Of a DNA stretch of 36,387 nucleotides, positions 7,349 to 16,129 are shown piece after piece. Both the position numbers and the translations under genes were made by a program. Position 1 is the stretch's first letter. Each line of letters opens with the position of its first letter. This stretch comes from an uncultured Bacteroidales bacterium (lineage in GTDB: Bacteria; Bacteroidota; Bacteroidia; Bacteroidales; UBA3824). Location of the stretch: NCBI GenBank assembly GCA_905233995.1, contig CAJOGF010000007.1, forward strand, positions 1 through 36,387, written 5' to 3'. The notes below the pieces were generated by a model. It searched no databases, was not told where the DNA came from, and was given only the letters and a program-made list of their open reading frames with translations.

Positions 7349-7987
7349 CTATTCCCAGTTTCCTGCATTGTTGTTGTATTCGGTAAGCGAACCAACTTTT
7401 AAACCCGGATACCTATCCAAAGTTTTAGCCTCGTCTTTCATATTTACGATTTCCTGACGATCAAGACCATTCAAATAAACATCGTATGGAGTTTTAGCCT
7501 CAAAAACAGGAACTTTAATTTTGGAATTAGTTTCCAAAGTATCAGCACCGAGTTCAAACTCCACATTCGTTGTTGGTACATATCTAAGTTTTGCAACATC
7601 ATATCTTCCACCGCAAAGAGAATCATAACAACTTACTTCTACAGTATCACGTTTTACGATTCCTGCTTCAATTGCTTTTGCTTCTGCCAATTTGCGTGGA
7701 TACTTGTTATAAAAACTATCAGGAATATTACCAATAGCCTTTACAATTTTAATTTTACCGTTTTTGATGAAGTCGGTCAAAGTGTCAAAACTGCCGGCAT
7801 AATGTCCTGTTTGACTCTTGAACGCAACTTGAGCATCTCTAATGTTTTTTAAACTCTGAACCGTAAGTTCTTTACGCCAATCCGCTTTTTTCTTGAAACG
7901 AATAGGCTGCATAATGCTGTCATACAACATATAACCTAAGACGGCGATTATTACTACCATCAATAAGTGTATCAATAATTTGTTCAT
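7349..7987 (-). CDS. conserved membrane-anchored protein, pseudopilin-like N-terminus
   Basis: This 212-residue protein has one N-terminal hydrophobic segment (about 5-22), followed by a basic patch (RFKKKADWRKE). It then has a helix leading into NIRDAQVAFKSQTGHYAGSF. That segment resembles the region after the membrane helix of type II secretion pseudopilins (I-R-x-A-Q-x-A-Y-x-x-x-x-G-x-Y), although the prepilin-peptidase G/F-T-x-x-E site is absent. The rest is soluble and probably periplasmic, with two cysteines close together (VSCYDSLCGG) that could form a disulfide. It is transcribed alone, with a -7 element at 8025-8032 and its own terminator. Function is unknown; a pseudopilin-related fold is inference. 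Confidence 0.65.
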   Translation of the reverse strand: MNKLLIHLLMVVIIAVLGYMLYDSIMQPIRFKKKADWRKELTVQSLKNIRDAQVAFKSQTGHYAGSFDTLTDFIKNGKIKIVKAIGNIPDSFYNKYPRKLAEAKAIEAGIVKRDTVEVSCYDSLCGGRYDVAKLRYVPTTNVEFELGADTLETNSKIKVPVFEAKTPYDVYLNGLDRQEIVNMKDEAKTLDRYPGLKVGSLTEYNNNAGNWE

Positions 7988-8024
7988 TTTTGAAAATGTT
8001 TATTTTTTTAATTTTTATTTGCTG

Positions 8025-8032
8025 CAAATTTA
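8025..8032 (-). promoter_or_regulatory. -7 promoter element for the 7349-7987 gene
   Basis: TAAATTTG on the minus strand matches TAnnTTTG, 38 bp upstream of the ATG. Confidence 0.5.
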
Positions 8033-8104
8033 AAAAAAAAATTAATATCCGTTCAAAAATATTTAATATTTTATTAATTTTTTTTTTAAAACGTTGAATT
8101 TTGG

Positions 8105-8112
8105 TACTTTTG
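8105..8112 (+). promoter_or_regulatory. -7 promoter element for the RecD-like helicase
   Basis: TACTTTTG matches TAnnTTTG and ends 13 bp before the ATG at 8126, implying a very short leader. Confidence 0.5.
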
Positions 8113-8125
8113 CAAACAAAAAAAA

Positions 8126-9535
8126 ATGCAAAATGAATTTAACACTTTTCAAAATTTTTCCTTCGCCCCAACCTCCGACCAAAATTCGGCAATTGACAAC
8201 CTCTGTAACTACATGTTTGAAAGCACACAAGACAGTATTTTCTTACTCAAAGGTTATGCTGGAACGGGCAAAACAACTCTTTTATCGGCTTTTGTAAAGA
8301 CACTTCAGCAGTACAACGTAAAAACATATCTTTCTGCGCCAACAGGAAGAGCGGCAAAAGTACTCTCAAATGCTTCAAACCATCAAGCGTACACAATTCA
8401 CAAACTAATTTACAGACAAAAATCCGGCATTGACAGCGTTTTCAATCTCGATAGAAATCTCAATTCCGACACCTTTTATATAGTAGACGAGGCTTCGATG
8501 ATAGCAAAAGACAGTTCAGAAAACAGCGTTTTTGGGTCAGGACGATTGCTTGAAGATTTGATACATTATGTATTTTCAGGACATAATTGTAGACTTATAC
8601 TTTCGGGCGATGACGCGCAACTTCCGCCCGTCCAAAGCAAACTCTCGCCCGCTTTGGACAAAGATGAACTACTTTGTTATTGTTCTGAAGTTTTTCAGTC
8701 CACATTGTCTCAAATTTTAAGACAGGCTCAAGACAGCGGTATTTTGTACAACGCAACTTTGTTAAGACAAAAAATCTCTCAAAACGAATACCTTAAAAAC
8801 TTTATCCCAAAAATAAAATTGAAAGATTTCGTTGATATTGAAAGACTTCAAGGCGGAGATTTTTTGGAAAAACTCGAAAATTCATACGACAAAAGTGGCA
8901 TTTTTGAAACTCTTGTCATAACCCGAAGCAACAAAAATGCTAACATTTACAACAACGGAATCCGAAGCCGAATTTTTTACAGAGAAGAGGCTTTGACAGT
9001 TGGCGACTTGCTGATGGTGGTCAAAAACAATTATTTTTATGCAAAAGAAATTGAAAATTTGGATTTTATAGCAAACGGAGATTTTGCTCAAGTTGTAAGA
9101 GTTGGTAAAGAACAATCGCTTTATGGATTCACCTTTATAAATGTTGACCTAAAATTCAACGATTTGGATTCGGTGGAACTTTCAGTTAAAATCATAAAAG
9201 AATGTCTACAAAGCCAATCAGCGGGTCTGTCAGAACAAGAAAACAGAACTTTGTATCTGAATGTTATGGAAGATTATGAAGGAATGTCAAAAAAAGACGC
9301 GTATAAAGAATTGCGTCAAAATGAATACTTTAACGCACTTCAAGTAAAGTACGCTTACACCGTAACTTGCCACAAATCACAAGGCGGACAATGGCAAAAT
9401 GTTTTTATCGACCAAGGATATTTAACCGACGAAATGTTAGACAAAGAATATTTAAGGTGGCTTTATACCGCAATAACAAGAGCAAAGGGCAAAGTTTACT
9501 TAGTAAATTTCAGAGACGATTTTTTTGAAAATTAA
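8126..9535 (+). CDS. RecD-like superfamily 1B DNA helicase
   Basis: This 469-residue ATP-dependent 5'-3' DNA helicase belongs to the RecD/RecD2-Pif1 group. Visible motifs are Walker A GYAGTGKTT (43-51), motif Ia AYLSAPTGRAAK-like (TYLSAPTGRAAKVLS), motif II VDEASMI, motif III LSGDDAQLPPV, and the UvrD_C_2 end VTCHKSQGGQWQNVFID with motif VI LYTAITRAKGKVYLVN. It is shorter than RecD2 and lacks its N-terminal helix-hairpin-helix region. No recB or recC is adjacent, so it is not an exonuclease V subunit by context. Similar stand-alone proteins are common in Bacteroidota. A role in repair or fork processing is inferred. Confidence 0.87.
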   Translation: MQNEFNTFQNFSFAPTSDQNSAIDNLCNYMFESTQDSIFLLKGYAGTGKTTLLSAFVKTLQQYNVKTYLSAPTGRAAKVLSNASNHQAYTIHKLIYRQKSGIDSVFNLDRNLNSDTFYIVDEASMIAKDSSENSVFGSGRLLEDLIHYVFSGHNCRLILSGDDAQLPPVQSKLSPALDKDELLCYCSEVFQSTLSQILRQAQDSGILYNATLLRQKISQNEYLKNFIPKIKLKDFVDIERLQGGDFLEKLENSYDKSGIFETLVITRSNKNANIYNNGIRSRIFYREEALTVGDLLMVVKNNYFYAKEIENLDFIANGDFAQVVRVGKEQSLYGFTFINVDLKFNDLDSVELSVKIIKECLQSQSAGLSEQENRTLYLNVMEDYEGMSKKDAYKELRQNEYFNALQVKYAYTVTCHKSQGGQWQNVFIDQGYLTDEMLDKEYLRWLYTAITRAKGKVYLVNFRDDFFEN

Positions 9536-9572
9536 GAAGTTACGTTTTTTTGAAAAAAAATTACAAAAAAAA

Positions 9573-9605
9573 TTTGGAGATAATAGAATAAAGTTTTTAT
9601 CTTTG
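9573..9605 (+). promoter_or_regulatory. promoter of tRNA-Arg
   Basis: TTTG (9573-9576) lies 21 bp before TATCTTTG (9598-9605), a good match to the two-part Bacteroidota promoter. The tRNA starts about 21 bp after it. Confidence 0.65.
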
Positions 9606-9626
9606 CACCGCAAAACAAAAAAATGG

Positions 9627-9700
9627 GGTCCGGTAGCTCAGCTGGATAGAGCAACAGCCTTCTAAGCTGTGGGTCGTGCGTTCGAATCGCACCCGGATCA
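9627..9700 (+). tRNA. tRNA-Arg (anticodon UCU)
   Basis: The 74-nt sequence folds as a full cloverleaf. The acceptor GGTCCGG pairs with CCGGATC (one G-T pair), and the discriminator is A. The D arm is GCTC/GAGC, the anticodon stem ACAGC/GCTGT with loop CTTCTAA (anticodon TCT, reading AGA/AGG), and the T arm GTGCG/CGCAC with TTCGAAT. CCA is not encoded. A T tract directly follows. Confidence 0.95.
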
Positions 9701-9798
9701 CTCTTTTTTTTTATCTCTTATCTTTCTCCAAAAAAATCACACATTTTATTTTTTACAAAAAAAACTAAAAAAAAATCCTCTTTCACAAAAAAATCCTT

Positions 9799-9806
9799 TA
9801 TATTTG
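9799..9806 (+). promoter_or_regulatory. -7 promoter element for the Tsp protease gene
   Basis: TATATTTG matches TAnnTTTG. A transcript starting just after it would have a leader of about 95 nt to the ATG at 9907, or about 45 nt to the alternative ATG at 9856. Confidence 0.5.
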
Positions 9807-9906
9807 CACGGCGTTAACAAAAAATGCTTTGTCAATACTTTTATTTATAAAGTTTATGAAAATAAATTCTTCTGATACAGAAAAAGAAAACAAAATAAAA
9901 AAAATA

Positions 9907-11994
9907 ATGAAAACTGTTCTTAAAATCAGTGCCGTTCTCATTGTGATTGCGGCAATTGTTGTGGCTTTTAAACCGCATTTCACAAAATCAACGGAAAGAG
10001 ACAAGGTCATATTGACGTTTGTATCTAAGGTTTTACAGATGTTCCATTACGAAAATATCACCTACAATGACGAATTTTCTTCAAAAGTTTTTGATGAATA
10101 TATCAGAAAACTTGACTATGGAAAAAGATATTTTCTAAAAGCCGATATAGATTCGTTGGAACTCTTCCGCTACAAAATCGACGATGAAATAAAACTCGTA
10201 TCTTTGAGATTTTGTGATTACGCAACCGAAAAAATCAAACTTCGTCAGGCTGAGGCTCATCAATATTGGGACGAGGCTTTGGAAGGTGAATTCGATTTTT
10301 CTTTAGACGAATATATTGAAACAGAACCCGATTCTTTGGATTATGCAAAATCAAAAGCCGAACTTAAAGATTATTGGCGCAGACTCGCAAAATTTGCTGT
10401 TTTGGAAAAATATTCCGATTTGATTGATAATCAAGAAAGTATGAAGAAAAATCAAGATTCTTCGTTCAAAGAGAAATCATTAGCGGAACTCAAAGCAGAG
10501 GCAATCAAAAGTGTAAAAGCAAGCAAAAGATTTGTTAATTTCAAGGATAAAGATTGGATTTCGTTTTATCTAAATTCTATTGTGTCAACAAGCGACCCAC
10601 ATTCAGAATTTTTTATGCCAGACGACAAAGAGCAATTTGATATTTCGATGTCAGGAAAATTTGAAGGCATTGGCGCAACGCTTCAAAACCGAGATGGTCA
10701 AACAAAAATCGTTGACATAATCCCCGGAAGCGCAAGTTGGCGTCAAGGCGAACTTGAGGTCAACGATATAATCTTAAAAGTTGGTCAAGGCGACGAAGAA
10801 CCTATCGACATCGCAAACATGGAACTTGACGATGTTGTTAAAAAAATTCGCGGCAAAAAAGGCTCTGTGGTAAAACTTACTGTCAAAAAAATTGATGGAA
10901 CAGTAAAAATAATTCCTATCGTAAGAGACATTGTGATAATAGAAGAAACTTACGCAAAATCTTCGGTTTTGACTTCAAAAGACGGAAAAACCAAAGTAGG
11001 ATATATCTATTTGCCAAAATTTTACACTGATTTCAACGATAGGAGCAACGGCAGAAGTTGTTCAAAAGATGTTGACAAAGAACTTAAAAAACTATCAAAA
11101 GAAAATGTTGATGGCGTAATCATGGATTTAAGAAACAACGGCGGCGGAAGTTTAAGCGATGTTGTTGATATGTCAGGTCTTTTTATAAATTCTGGTCCTA
11201 TGGTTCAAGTAAAAGACAAGGAGGGTAACATAAAATCTCTTGACGATAAAAAACAAGGCACTTCATACGATGGACCTATGGTAATAATGGTAAACAACTT
11301 CAGTGCTTCAGCCTCTGAAATTCTCTCTGCCGCAATGCAAGATTATGACAGAGCAATTATTATGGGTAGTCAGTCAACATACGGCAAAGGTACTGTTCAG
11401 AGTTTTTATGATTTTGACAGATTCTTAACGGGTCAAGACCACTTGAAACCACTCGGAGCAATAAAAGTAACGATTCAGAAATTCTATCGTATCAACGGCG
11501 AGACAACTCAATTAAGAGGTGTCATTCCCGATATTATTGTCCCCGATTCTTACGCTTATTTAAAAGTTGGCGAAAAAGAAAGTCGAAACGCTCTTGCTTA
11601 CGATATTATTTCAAAGACAAATTACAATTTATATCAACACAAATATTCCAAAAGGAAAGTAATTGAAAAATCAAAGGAAAGAATATCCGCAAATTCTCTT
11701 TTTGCCGAAATAGAAAAAAATGCAAAAAGATTAAAACAACGCTCCGACGAGTCGTATTATTCACTAAATTACGACAAATACCGCGCTGATAAACAACGTA
11801 TTAAAGACGAAGCAGAAGAGTTTAACAAATTGTCAAAAGAAAAAACTGGAATATCAGCAACATTCTTAAAAGACGATTGGGCAAACTATGAAGGTGATAC
11901 AATAAAAACTCAAAGATTCAGCAAATGGTTTACAGACCTCGAAAAAGATGTCTATTTGTCAGAGGCTATAAACGTAATAAACGATATGAAATAA
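9907..11994 (+). CDS. prc: C-terminal processing (tail-specific) protease, S41 family
   Basis: This 695-residue periplasmic serine protease of the Tsp/Prc type trims the C-termini of exported proteins. Residues 1-20 form a signal or membrane anchor. A long helical N-terminal domain (30-245) includes the family motif YLNSIVSTSDPHSEFF. A PDZ domain (about 250-330) starts at FEGIGATLQ. The S41 catalytic domain carries Ser468 (NNFSASASEI), Asp479 and Lys494 (TYGKGTVQ), the Ser-Lys dyad. The C-terminal 120 residues are the charged DUF3340-like tail. The frame also opens at an ATG at 9856 (17 residues longer) and a TTG at 9829. The start at 9907 gives a normal leader peptide. It stands alone between tRNA-Arg and pyk. 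Confidence 0.92.
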   Translation: MKTVLKISAVLIVIAAIVVAFKPHFTKSTERDKVILTFVSKVLQMFHYENITYNDEFSSKVFDEYIRKLDYGKRYFLKADIDSLELFRYKIDDEIKLVSLRFCDYATEKIKLRQAEAHQYWDEALEGEFDFSLDEYIETEPDSLDYAKSKAELKDYWRRLAKFAVLEKYSDLIDNQESMKKNQDSSFKEKSLAELKAEAIKSVKASKRFVNFKDKDWISFYLNSIVSTSDPHSEFFMPDDKEQFDISMSGKFEGIGATLQNRDGQTKIVDIIPGSASWRQGELEVNDIILKVGQGDEEPIDIANMELDDVVKKIRGKKGSVVKLTVKKIDGTVKIIPIVRDIVIIEETYAKSSVLTSKDGKTKVGYIYLPKFYTDFNDRSNGRSCSKDVDKELKKLSKENVDGVIMDLRNNGGGSLSDVVDMSGLFINSGPMVQVKDKEGNIKSLDDKKQGTSYDGPMVIMVNNFSASASEILSAAMQDYDRAIIMGSQSTYGKGTVQSFYDFDRFLTGQDHLKPLGAIKVTIQKFYRINGETTQLRGVIPDIIVPDSYAYLKVGEKESRNALAYDIISKTNYNLYQHKYSKRKVIEKSKERISANSLFAEIEKNAKRLKQRSDESYYSLNYDKYRADKQRIKDEAEEFNKLSKEKTGISATFLKDDWANYEGDTIKTQRFSKWFTDLEKDVYLSEAINVINDMK

Positions 11995-12036
11995 ACAAAC
12001 AATATATAATATAAAATCAATTTTTCTTAAAAATAT

Positions 12037-13461
12037 ATGCAAAAACATAAACTGACAAAAATTGTCGCAACCATTTCAGACCGTCGCTGCGACGAAAATT
12101 TTATCAGACAACTTTATGAAGCGGGCATGAATGTTGCCCGTATAAACACGGCTCATGCGGAATTTGACGCAACCCGCAAAATGATTGCCAATATCAGAAA
12201 TGTATCAAAATCAATAGCAATATTGATTGATACCAAAGGACCTGAAATCAGAACAACAGATTCTGTTGAAGGCTTTGAAGTTAAAGCAGGTGATTTTGTT
12301 CATTTTTTTGGCGACAAAGAAAAAATTTGCGAAAACTCTCTCATATACGTCAATAGAGAAGGTTTTGAAAACGATGTTCCGTTAGGCAAAAAAATCCTAA
12401 TTGATGACGGTGATATTGCTTTTGAAGCCGTTTCAAGGGACGAACAAGGTCTTAAATGCAAAGTTTTGAACTCAGGAAAAATAAAACCTCGCAAAAGTGT
12501 TAACGTTCCGGGTGTTCCAATTAATCTTCCCGCTCTAAGCGAAAAAGACAAAAAGTTTATACAACTTGCTATCGAAGAAGATATAACTTTTATTGCACAC
12601 TCTTTTGTAAGGAGCAAAGAAGACGTTTTGTGTATTCAAAAGATACTTGATAAGCACAATTCAAAAATTAAAATCATCGCCAAAATAGAAAATCAGCAAG
12701 GAGTTGACAATATTGACGAAATTCTCGATTATGCCTACGGAATAATGATTGCCCGCGGTGATTTAGGAATAGAAATAGAGGCAGAAAGAATCCCGGCAAT
12801 CCAAAAAGAACTCAACAAAAAAGCCATTGAGCATCTTAAACCGGTGATTGTAGCAACACAAATGCTTCATACCATGATTAACAATCCAAGACCTACAAGA
12901 GCCGAGGTTTCAGACGTTGCAAATGCTATTTACGACGGCGCAGATGCTGTTATGCTTTCAGGAGAAACAGCCTCTGGTCAATATCCAATAGAAGCGGTAA
13001 AAACAATGAGCAAAATTGCGTTGGAGGTAGAACACATAAAAGAAAAACTCAAAGAAAACACACACCCCGTACACGTAAAAAGCGAAATTTCGGAATTTTT
13101 GTCAAAAACAGCCGTACATGCTTCGGTGGAACTTGACGCTAAATGTATCATAGCCGATTCTTTCTCTGGCACAACAATCAGAAATCTCGCCGCTTACAGA
13201 GGTGCAAAACCAATTTACGCAATGTGTTACAACGAAAACGTAACCCGCGAACTTGCTCTCTCATACGGTGTTTACGCTCACAGCGTTAAACTAAACCGTT
13301 CTGCTGACGATTTTATCCAAAGTTCAGTGTCATTTGTACTTAACAAACAATTTGCTGAAATCGACGACAAAGTAGTTCTTCTTGCAGGTAGTTTCGGTAA
13401 AGGCAATTCTGCGACACTGATTGAAATAAATTATTGTTGTAATTTGGTAAAAAGATACTAA
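12037..13461 (+). CDS. pyk: pyruvate kinase
   Basis: This 474-residue enzyme makes pyruvate and ATP from phosphoenolpyruvate, the last step of glycolysis. The N-terminal motif is GMNVARINTAHAEFD, with Ala in place of the Ser seen in the usual N-x-S-H. The K+/Mg2+ site follows in ILIDTKGPEIRT. The catalytic Lys-bearing segment IKIIAKIENQQG and the metal-binding IMIARGDLGIEI are present. VIVATQMLHTMINNPRPTRAEVSDVANA follows in family order (only part is diagnostic). A C-terminal allosteric domain starts near 345. The stop codon directly abuts the fmt start codon, so the two form a tight operon. Confidence 0.95.
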   Translation: MQKHKLTKIVATISDRRCDENFIRQLYEAGMNVARINTAHAEFDATRKMIANIRNVSKSIAILIDTKGPEIRTTDSVEGFEVKAGDFVHFFGDKEKICENSLIYVNREGFENDVPLGKKILIDDGDIAFEAVSRDEQGLKCKVLNSGKIKPRKSVNVPGVPINLPALSEKDKKFIQLAIEEDITFIAHSFVRSKEDVLCIQKILDKHNSKIKIIAKIENQQGVDNIDEILDYAYGIMIARGDLGIEIEAERIPAIQKELNKKAIEHLKPVIVATQMLHTMINNPRPTRAEVSDVANAIYDGADAVMLSGETASGQYPIEAVKTMSKIALEVEHIKEKLKENTHPVHVKSEISEFLSKTAVHASVELDAKCIIADSFSGTTIRNLAAYRGAKPIYAMCYNENVTRELALSYGVYAHSVKLNRSADDFIQSSVSFVLNKQFAEIDDKVVLLAGSFGKGNSATLIEINYCCNLVKRY

Positions 13462-14394
13462 ATGAGAATCGTTTATATGGGTACGCCTGAATTTGCGGTA
13501 GCACCATTAAAAACACTGATTGAAAGCGGTTTTAATGTTGTTGCCGTTGTAACGGGCGAAGATAAACCGCAAGGCAGGGGTCGTAAAGTTTTGCCGACAC
13601 CTGTTAAAGAGTTTGCATTACAAAACAATATTCCCGTTCTTCAACCTTCAAAATTAAAAGATGAAGCATTTTTGGAGGAGTTAAGAAGTTATAACGCTGA
13701 TTTACAAATAATTGTTGCATTTAGAATGTTGCCAGAAGTTGTTTGGAGTATGCCAAAATTAGGAACATTTAATCTTCATACGGCAATACTTCCTCAGTAT
13801 AGAGGAGCGGCTCCAATCAATTGGGCAATAATCAACGGTGAAGAAAAAACTGGCGTTACAACATTCTTTTTGGATAAAGATATTGACACAGGCAAAATAA
13901 TTTTAAAGCAAGAAGTTGACATTTTGCCAGAAGACAACGCAGGCTCACTTTATGATAAATTAATGATTGAGGGTAGTAAACTTGTCAAAAAAACTGTAGA
14001 AATAATTGAATCAGGCATAGTTGAAACAATAGAACAAAATATGCTGATTGACCAAAATACAGTTCTAAAACCGGCTCCAAAAATCTTTAAAGAAGATTGC
14101 AGAATAGATTTTTCAAAAAAAGGCAAAGACATCAAAAACTTAGTAAGAGGTCTTAGCCCCTACCCTTGCGCCTTTACAACAATAAATATAAAAGGCAAAG
14201 ATATGAGTTTGAAAGTTTTTCAAGTGGAGTTTGAAGAAGATAACAGCGTTAAAACAGCGGGAGAAATTATCACAGACAACAAAAAAATATTAAAAATTTC
14301 GTGTGCTGACGGCTACATTCAACTTCTTGATATTCAGTTGGAAGGCAAAAAAAGAATGAAAACTGAAGACTTTTTAAGAGGAGTTACATTATAA
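13462..14394 (+). CDS. fmt: methionyl-tRNA formyltransferase
   Basis: This 310-residue enzyme transfers a formyl group from 10-formyl-tetrahydrofolate to initiator Met-tRNA. The N-terminal Rossmann-type domain opens with RIVYMGTPEFAVAPL. The flexible loop needed for tRNA recognition is in KPQGRGRKVLPTPVK. The catalytic region is FNLHTAILPQYRGAAPINWA with the Asn/His pair, followed by TFFLDKDIDTGKI with the Asp. The C-terminal OB-fold domain starts near 205. The length is normal. The ATG follows the pyk TAA with no gap, implying coupled translation. A tRNA-Glu gene lies 75 bp downstream. Confidence 0.95.
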   Translation: MRIVYMGTPEFAVAPLKTLIESGFNVVAVVTGEDKPQGRGRKVLPTPVKEFALQNNIPVLQPSKLKDEAFLEELRSYNADLQIIVAFRMLPEVVWSMPKLGTFNLHTAILPQYRGAAPINWAIINGEEKTGVTTFFLDKDIDTGKIILKQEVDILPEDNAGSLYDKLMIEGSKLVKKTVEIIESGIVETIEQNMLIDQNTVLKPAPKIFKEDCRIDFSKKGKDIKNLVRGLSPYPCAFTTINIKGKDMSLKVFQVEFEEDNSVKTAGEIITDNKKILKISCADGYIQLLDIQLEGKKRMKTEDFLRGVTL

Positions 14395-14433
14395 AAAAGT
14401 TCAAAAAAATTTTTTTATTTTAAAAATCTGTTT

Positions 14434-14441
14434 TACCTTTG
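14434..14441 (+). promoter_or_regulatory. -7 promoter element of tRNA-Glu
   Basis: TACCTTTG matches TAnnTTTG, 28 bp before the tRNA. No TTTG is visible at -33. Confidence 0.5.
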
Positions 14442-14469
14442 CATCGTCAAAAACAAGGAAAACAAGTTT

Positions 14470-14541
14470 GGCCCTATCTTCTAACGGTTAGGAAATCAGA
14501 TTCTCAATCTGGGAATTGGAGTTCGATTCTCCATGGGGCTA
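14470..14541 (+). tRNA. tRNA-Glu (anticodon CUC)
   Basis: The 72-nt cloverleaf has acceptor GGCCCTA/TGGGGCT, which includes G-U pairs at 1-72 and 6-67. The short D arm TTCT/GGAA with AACGGTTA is typical of tRNA-Glu. The anticodon stem TCAGA/TCTGG has loop TTCTCAA (anticodon CTC, reading GAG). The T arm is TGGAG/CTCCA with TTCGATT. CCA is not encoded. A flippase gene starts 70 bp further on with no visible promoter between. Confidence 0.88.
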
Positions 14542-14611
14542 CAAAAAATATTTCTTTTCATTTGGGCTGTTCTCTTTTCGTTGGGGAATGGCTCTTTTAT
14601 TTTCTGAAAAA

Positions 14612-16054
14612 ATGCCAGAAGAATCTCTAAAATCCAAAACCGCAAAAGGATTATTTTGGAGCGGGCTCAGCAATGTTTTACAACAAATGCTGAACCTTAC
14701 GGTCGGAATTTTTTTAGCCCGCAAACTTAGCGTTTCTGACTATGGCATTGTAGGAATGTTAACAATATTTTCTTCACTCGCAAATGCGCTTCAAGAAGGC
14801 GGTTTCCGCTCGGCTCTTACTAACAGAAAAAATATCACAAAAGAGGATTACAATTCGGTTTTTTGGACAAGTCTTTCGGTTGGAATAATTCTGTATTTGA
14901 TTTTATTTTTTTCATTACCACTAATTGCGGATTTTTTCAAAACACCAGAACTCGTAAAATTAGGAAGATTTATGTTTTTGGGATTTTTGATTTGCAGTTT
15001 AGGGACCGCTCACAATGCTTATCTTTTCAAAAACCTAAAAGCAAAAGAAATGTCGCAATGCAACTTAACGGCAACTTTTTTATCTGGTATTTCAGCCGTA
15101 TGTTTGGTATATTTCAACTTTACATACTTTGCAATTGCGGCTATGAATGTTGTCTATATTTCTGTTAACACATTATTATACTGGCATTTTGCCCCCATAA
15201 AACCAATGTGGAAATTTAATTTTAAGCCAGTAAAAGAAATGTTGCCATATTCAATAAAACTACTTTTAACAACCATTTTTCAAATCTTAAATGACAATTT
15301 TTTCACCATACTTTTGGGAAAATTTTTCACAAAAATAGAAGTCGGATTCTATTCACAAGCCTACAAATGGTCTAATCTCGCAACTCAAACAATATCACTT
15401 GCAATCGAAAACGTAATGCAACCCGTTTTTTCCAAAACAGATGAAGAAAAACGTCAGAAAGTATTCTTCAAACTAATGCAAGCAACTTGTTTTATAGCGT
15501 TTCCTTGTATGTTTGGTTTTGGTTTTATTTCTCAAGAATTTATTACAATAACAATAACCGAAAAATGGCTTGAAAGCGCACAAATAATGACCGTCCTTTG
15601 CATTTGGGGAGCCTTCTACCCTATCGGAAAATTATATCAAAAACAACTGCTAAGTCTTTCAAAATCAGGGACTGTAATGATATGTACAATAATAAATTGT
15701 TGTTGTCAAATGCTGACCGTGTTTTTTACTTTTAAATACGGAATTCTTACGATGGCGTTTTTCTATGTTTTGGTCAACATTCTGAATATCTTTGTTTTAC
15801 ATTTTTGTTTAAATAAAATATATTCAATAAAAATAGTAAATGTATTTTTTAATATTGCGCCATTTTTGGTTTCAATAAGCATTGCTATTTTCTTTGCATG
15901 GCTACTAAGTAGTTTTTTTACAAACATTTACGCAAAATTATTTGCAAAAATTTTATTAACAGCAACTTTCTATTTCATTATTCTTAAAATTTTTAAGTGC
16001 GAAATTTTAAATCAAACAGAAAATTTCTTACTACAATTTTTTAAACGAATTTAA
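14612..16054 (+). CDS. lipopolysaccharide/polysaccharide flippase (MATE/Wzx-like)
   Basis: This 480-residue, strongly hydrophobic inner-membrane protein has about 12-14 predicted membrane helices. It belongs to the polysaccharide-transporter group of the MOP superfamily, which flips undecaprenyl-linked sugars. The N-terminus KGLFWSGLSNVLQQMLNL and the following LARKLSVSDYGIVGML are characteristic. A central EVGFYSQAYKWSNLATQ and the hydrophobic C-terminal third complete the pattern. The frame is open back through tRNA-Glu to 14516. The ATG at 14612 gives the usual family N-terminus; 14588 is a weaker alternative. No glycosyltransferases are adjacent, so its substrate cannot be guessed. Confidence 0.85.
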   Translation: MPEESLKSKTAKGLFWSGLSNVLQQMLNLTVGIFLARKLSVSDYGIVGMLTIFSSLANALQEGGFRSALTNRKNITKEDYNSVFWTSLSVGIILYLILFFSLPLIADFFKTPELVKLGRFMFLGFLICSLGTAHNAYLFKNLKAKEMSQCNLTATFLSGISAVCLVYFNFTYFAIAAMNVVYISVNTLLYWHFAPIKPMWKFNFKPVKEMLPYSIKLLLTTIFQILNDNFFTILLGKFFTKIEVGFYSQAYKWSNLATQTISLAIENVMQPVFSKTDEEKRQKVFFKLMQATCFIAFPCMFGFGFISQEFITITITEKWLESAQIMTVLCIWGAFYPIGKLYQKQLLSLSKSGTVMICTIINCCCQMLTVFFTFKYGILTMAFFYVLVNILNIFVLHFCLNKIYSIKIVNVFFNIAPFLVSISIAIFFAWLLSSFFTNIYAKLFAKILLTATFYFIILKIFKCEILNQTENFLLQFFKRI

Positions 16055-16101
16055 CCCTCAATTTGAATTGTAAAAAATTTTTTTTCACACAAAAAATATT
16101 T

Positions 16102-16109
16102 TAACTTTG
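16102..16109 (+). promoter_or_regulatory. -7 promoter element of dnaX-recF
   Basis: TAACTTTG matches TAnnTTTG, 20 bp before the dnaX ATG. A poly-T tract occupies the -33 region. Confidence 0.5.
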
Positions 16110-16129
16110 CACTTATAACGAGAAAAAAC

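Noticed and set aside
9627..9910. tRNA-Arg as an integration site for a mobile element
   Set aside because: No duplicated tRNA 3' end, integrase or phage gene lies nearby; xerD is 4 kb away and looks like the housekeeping type.
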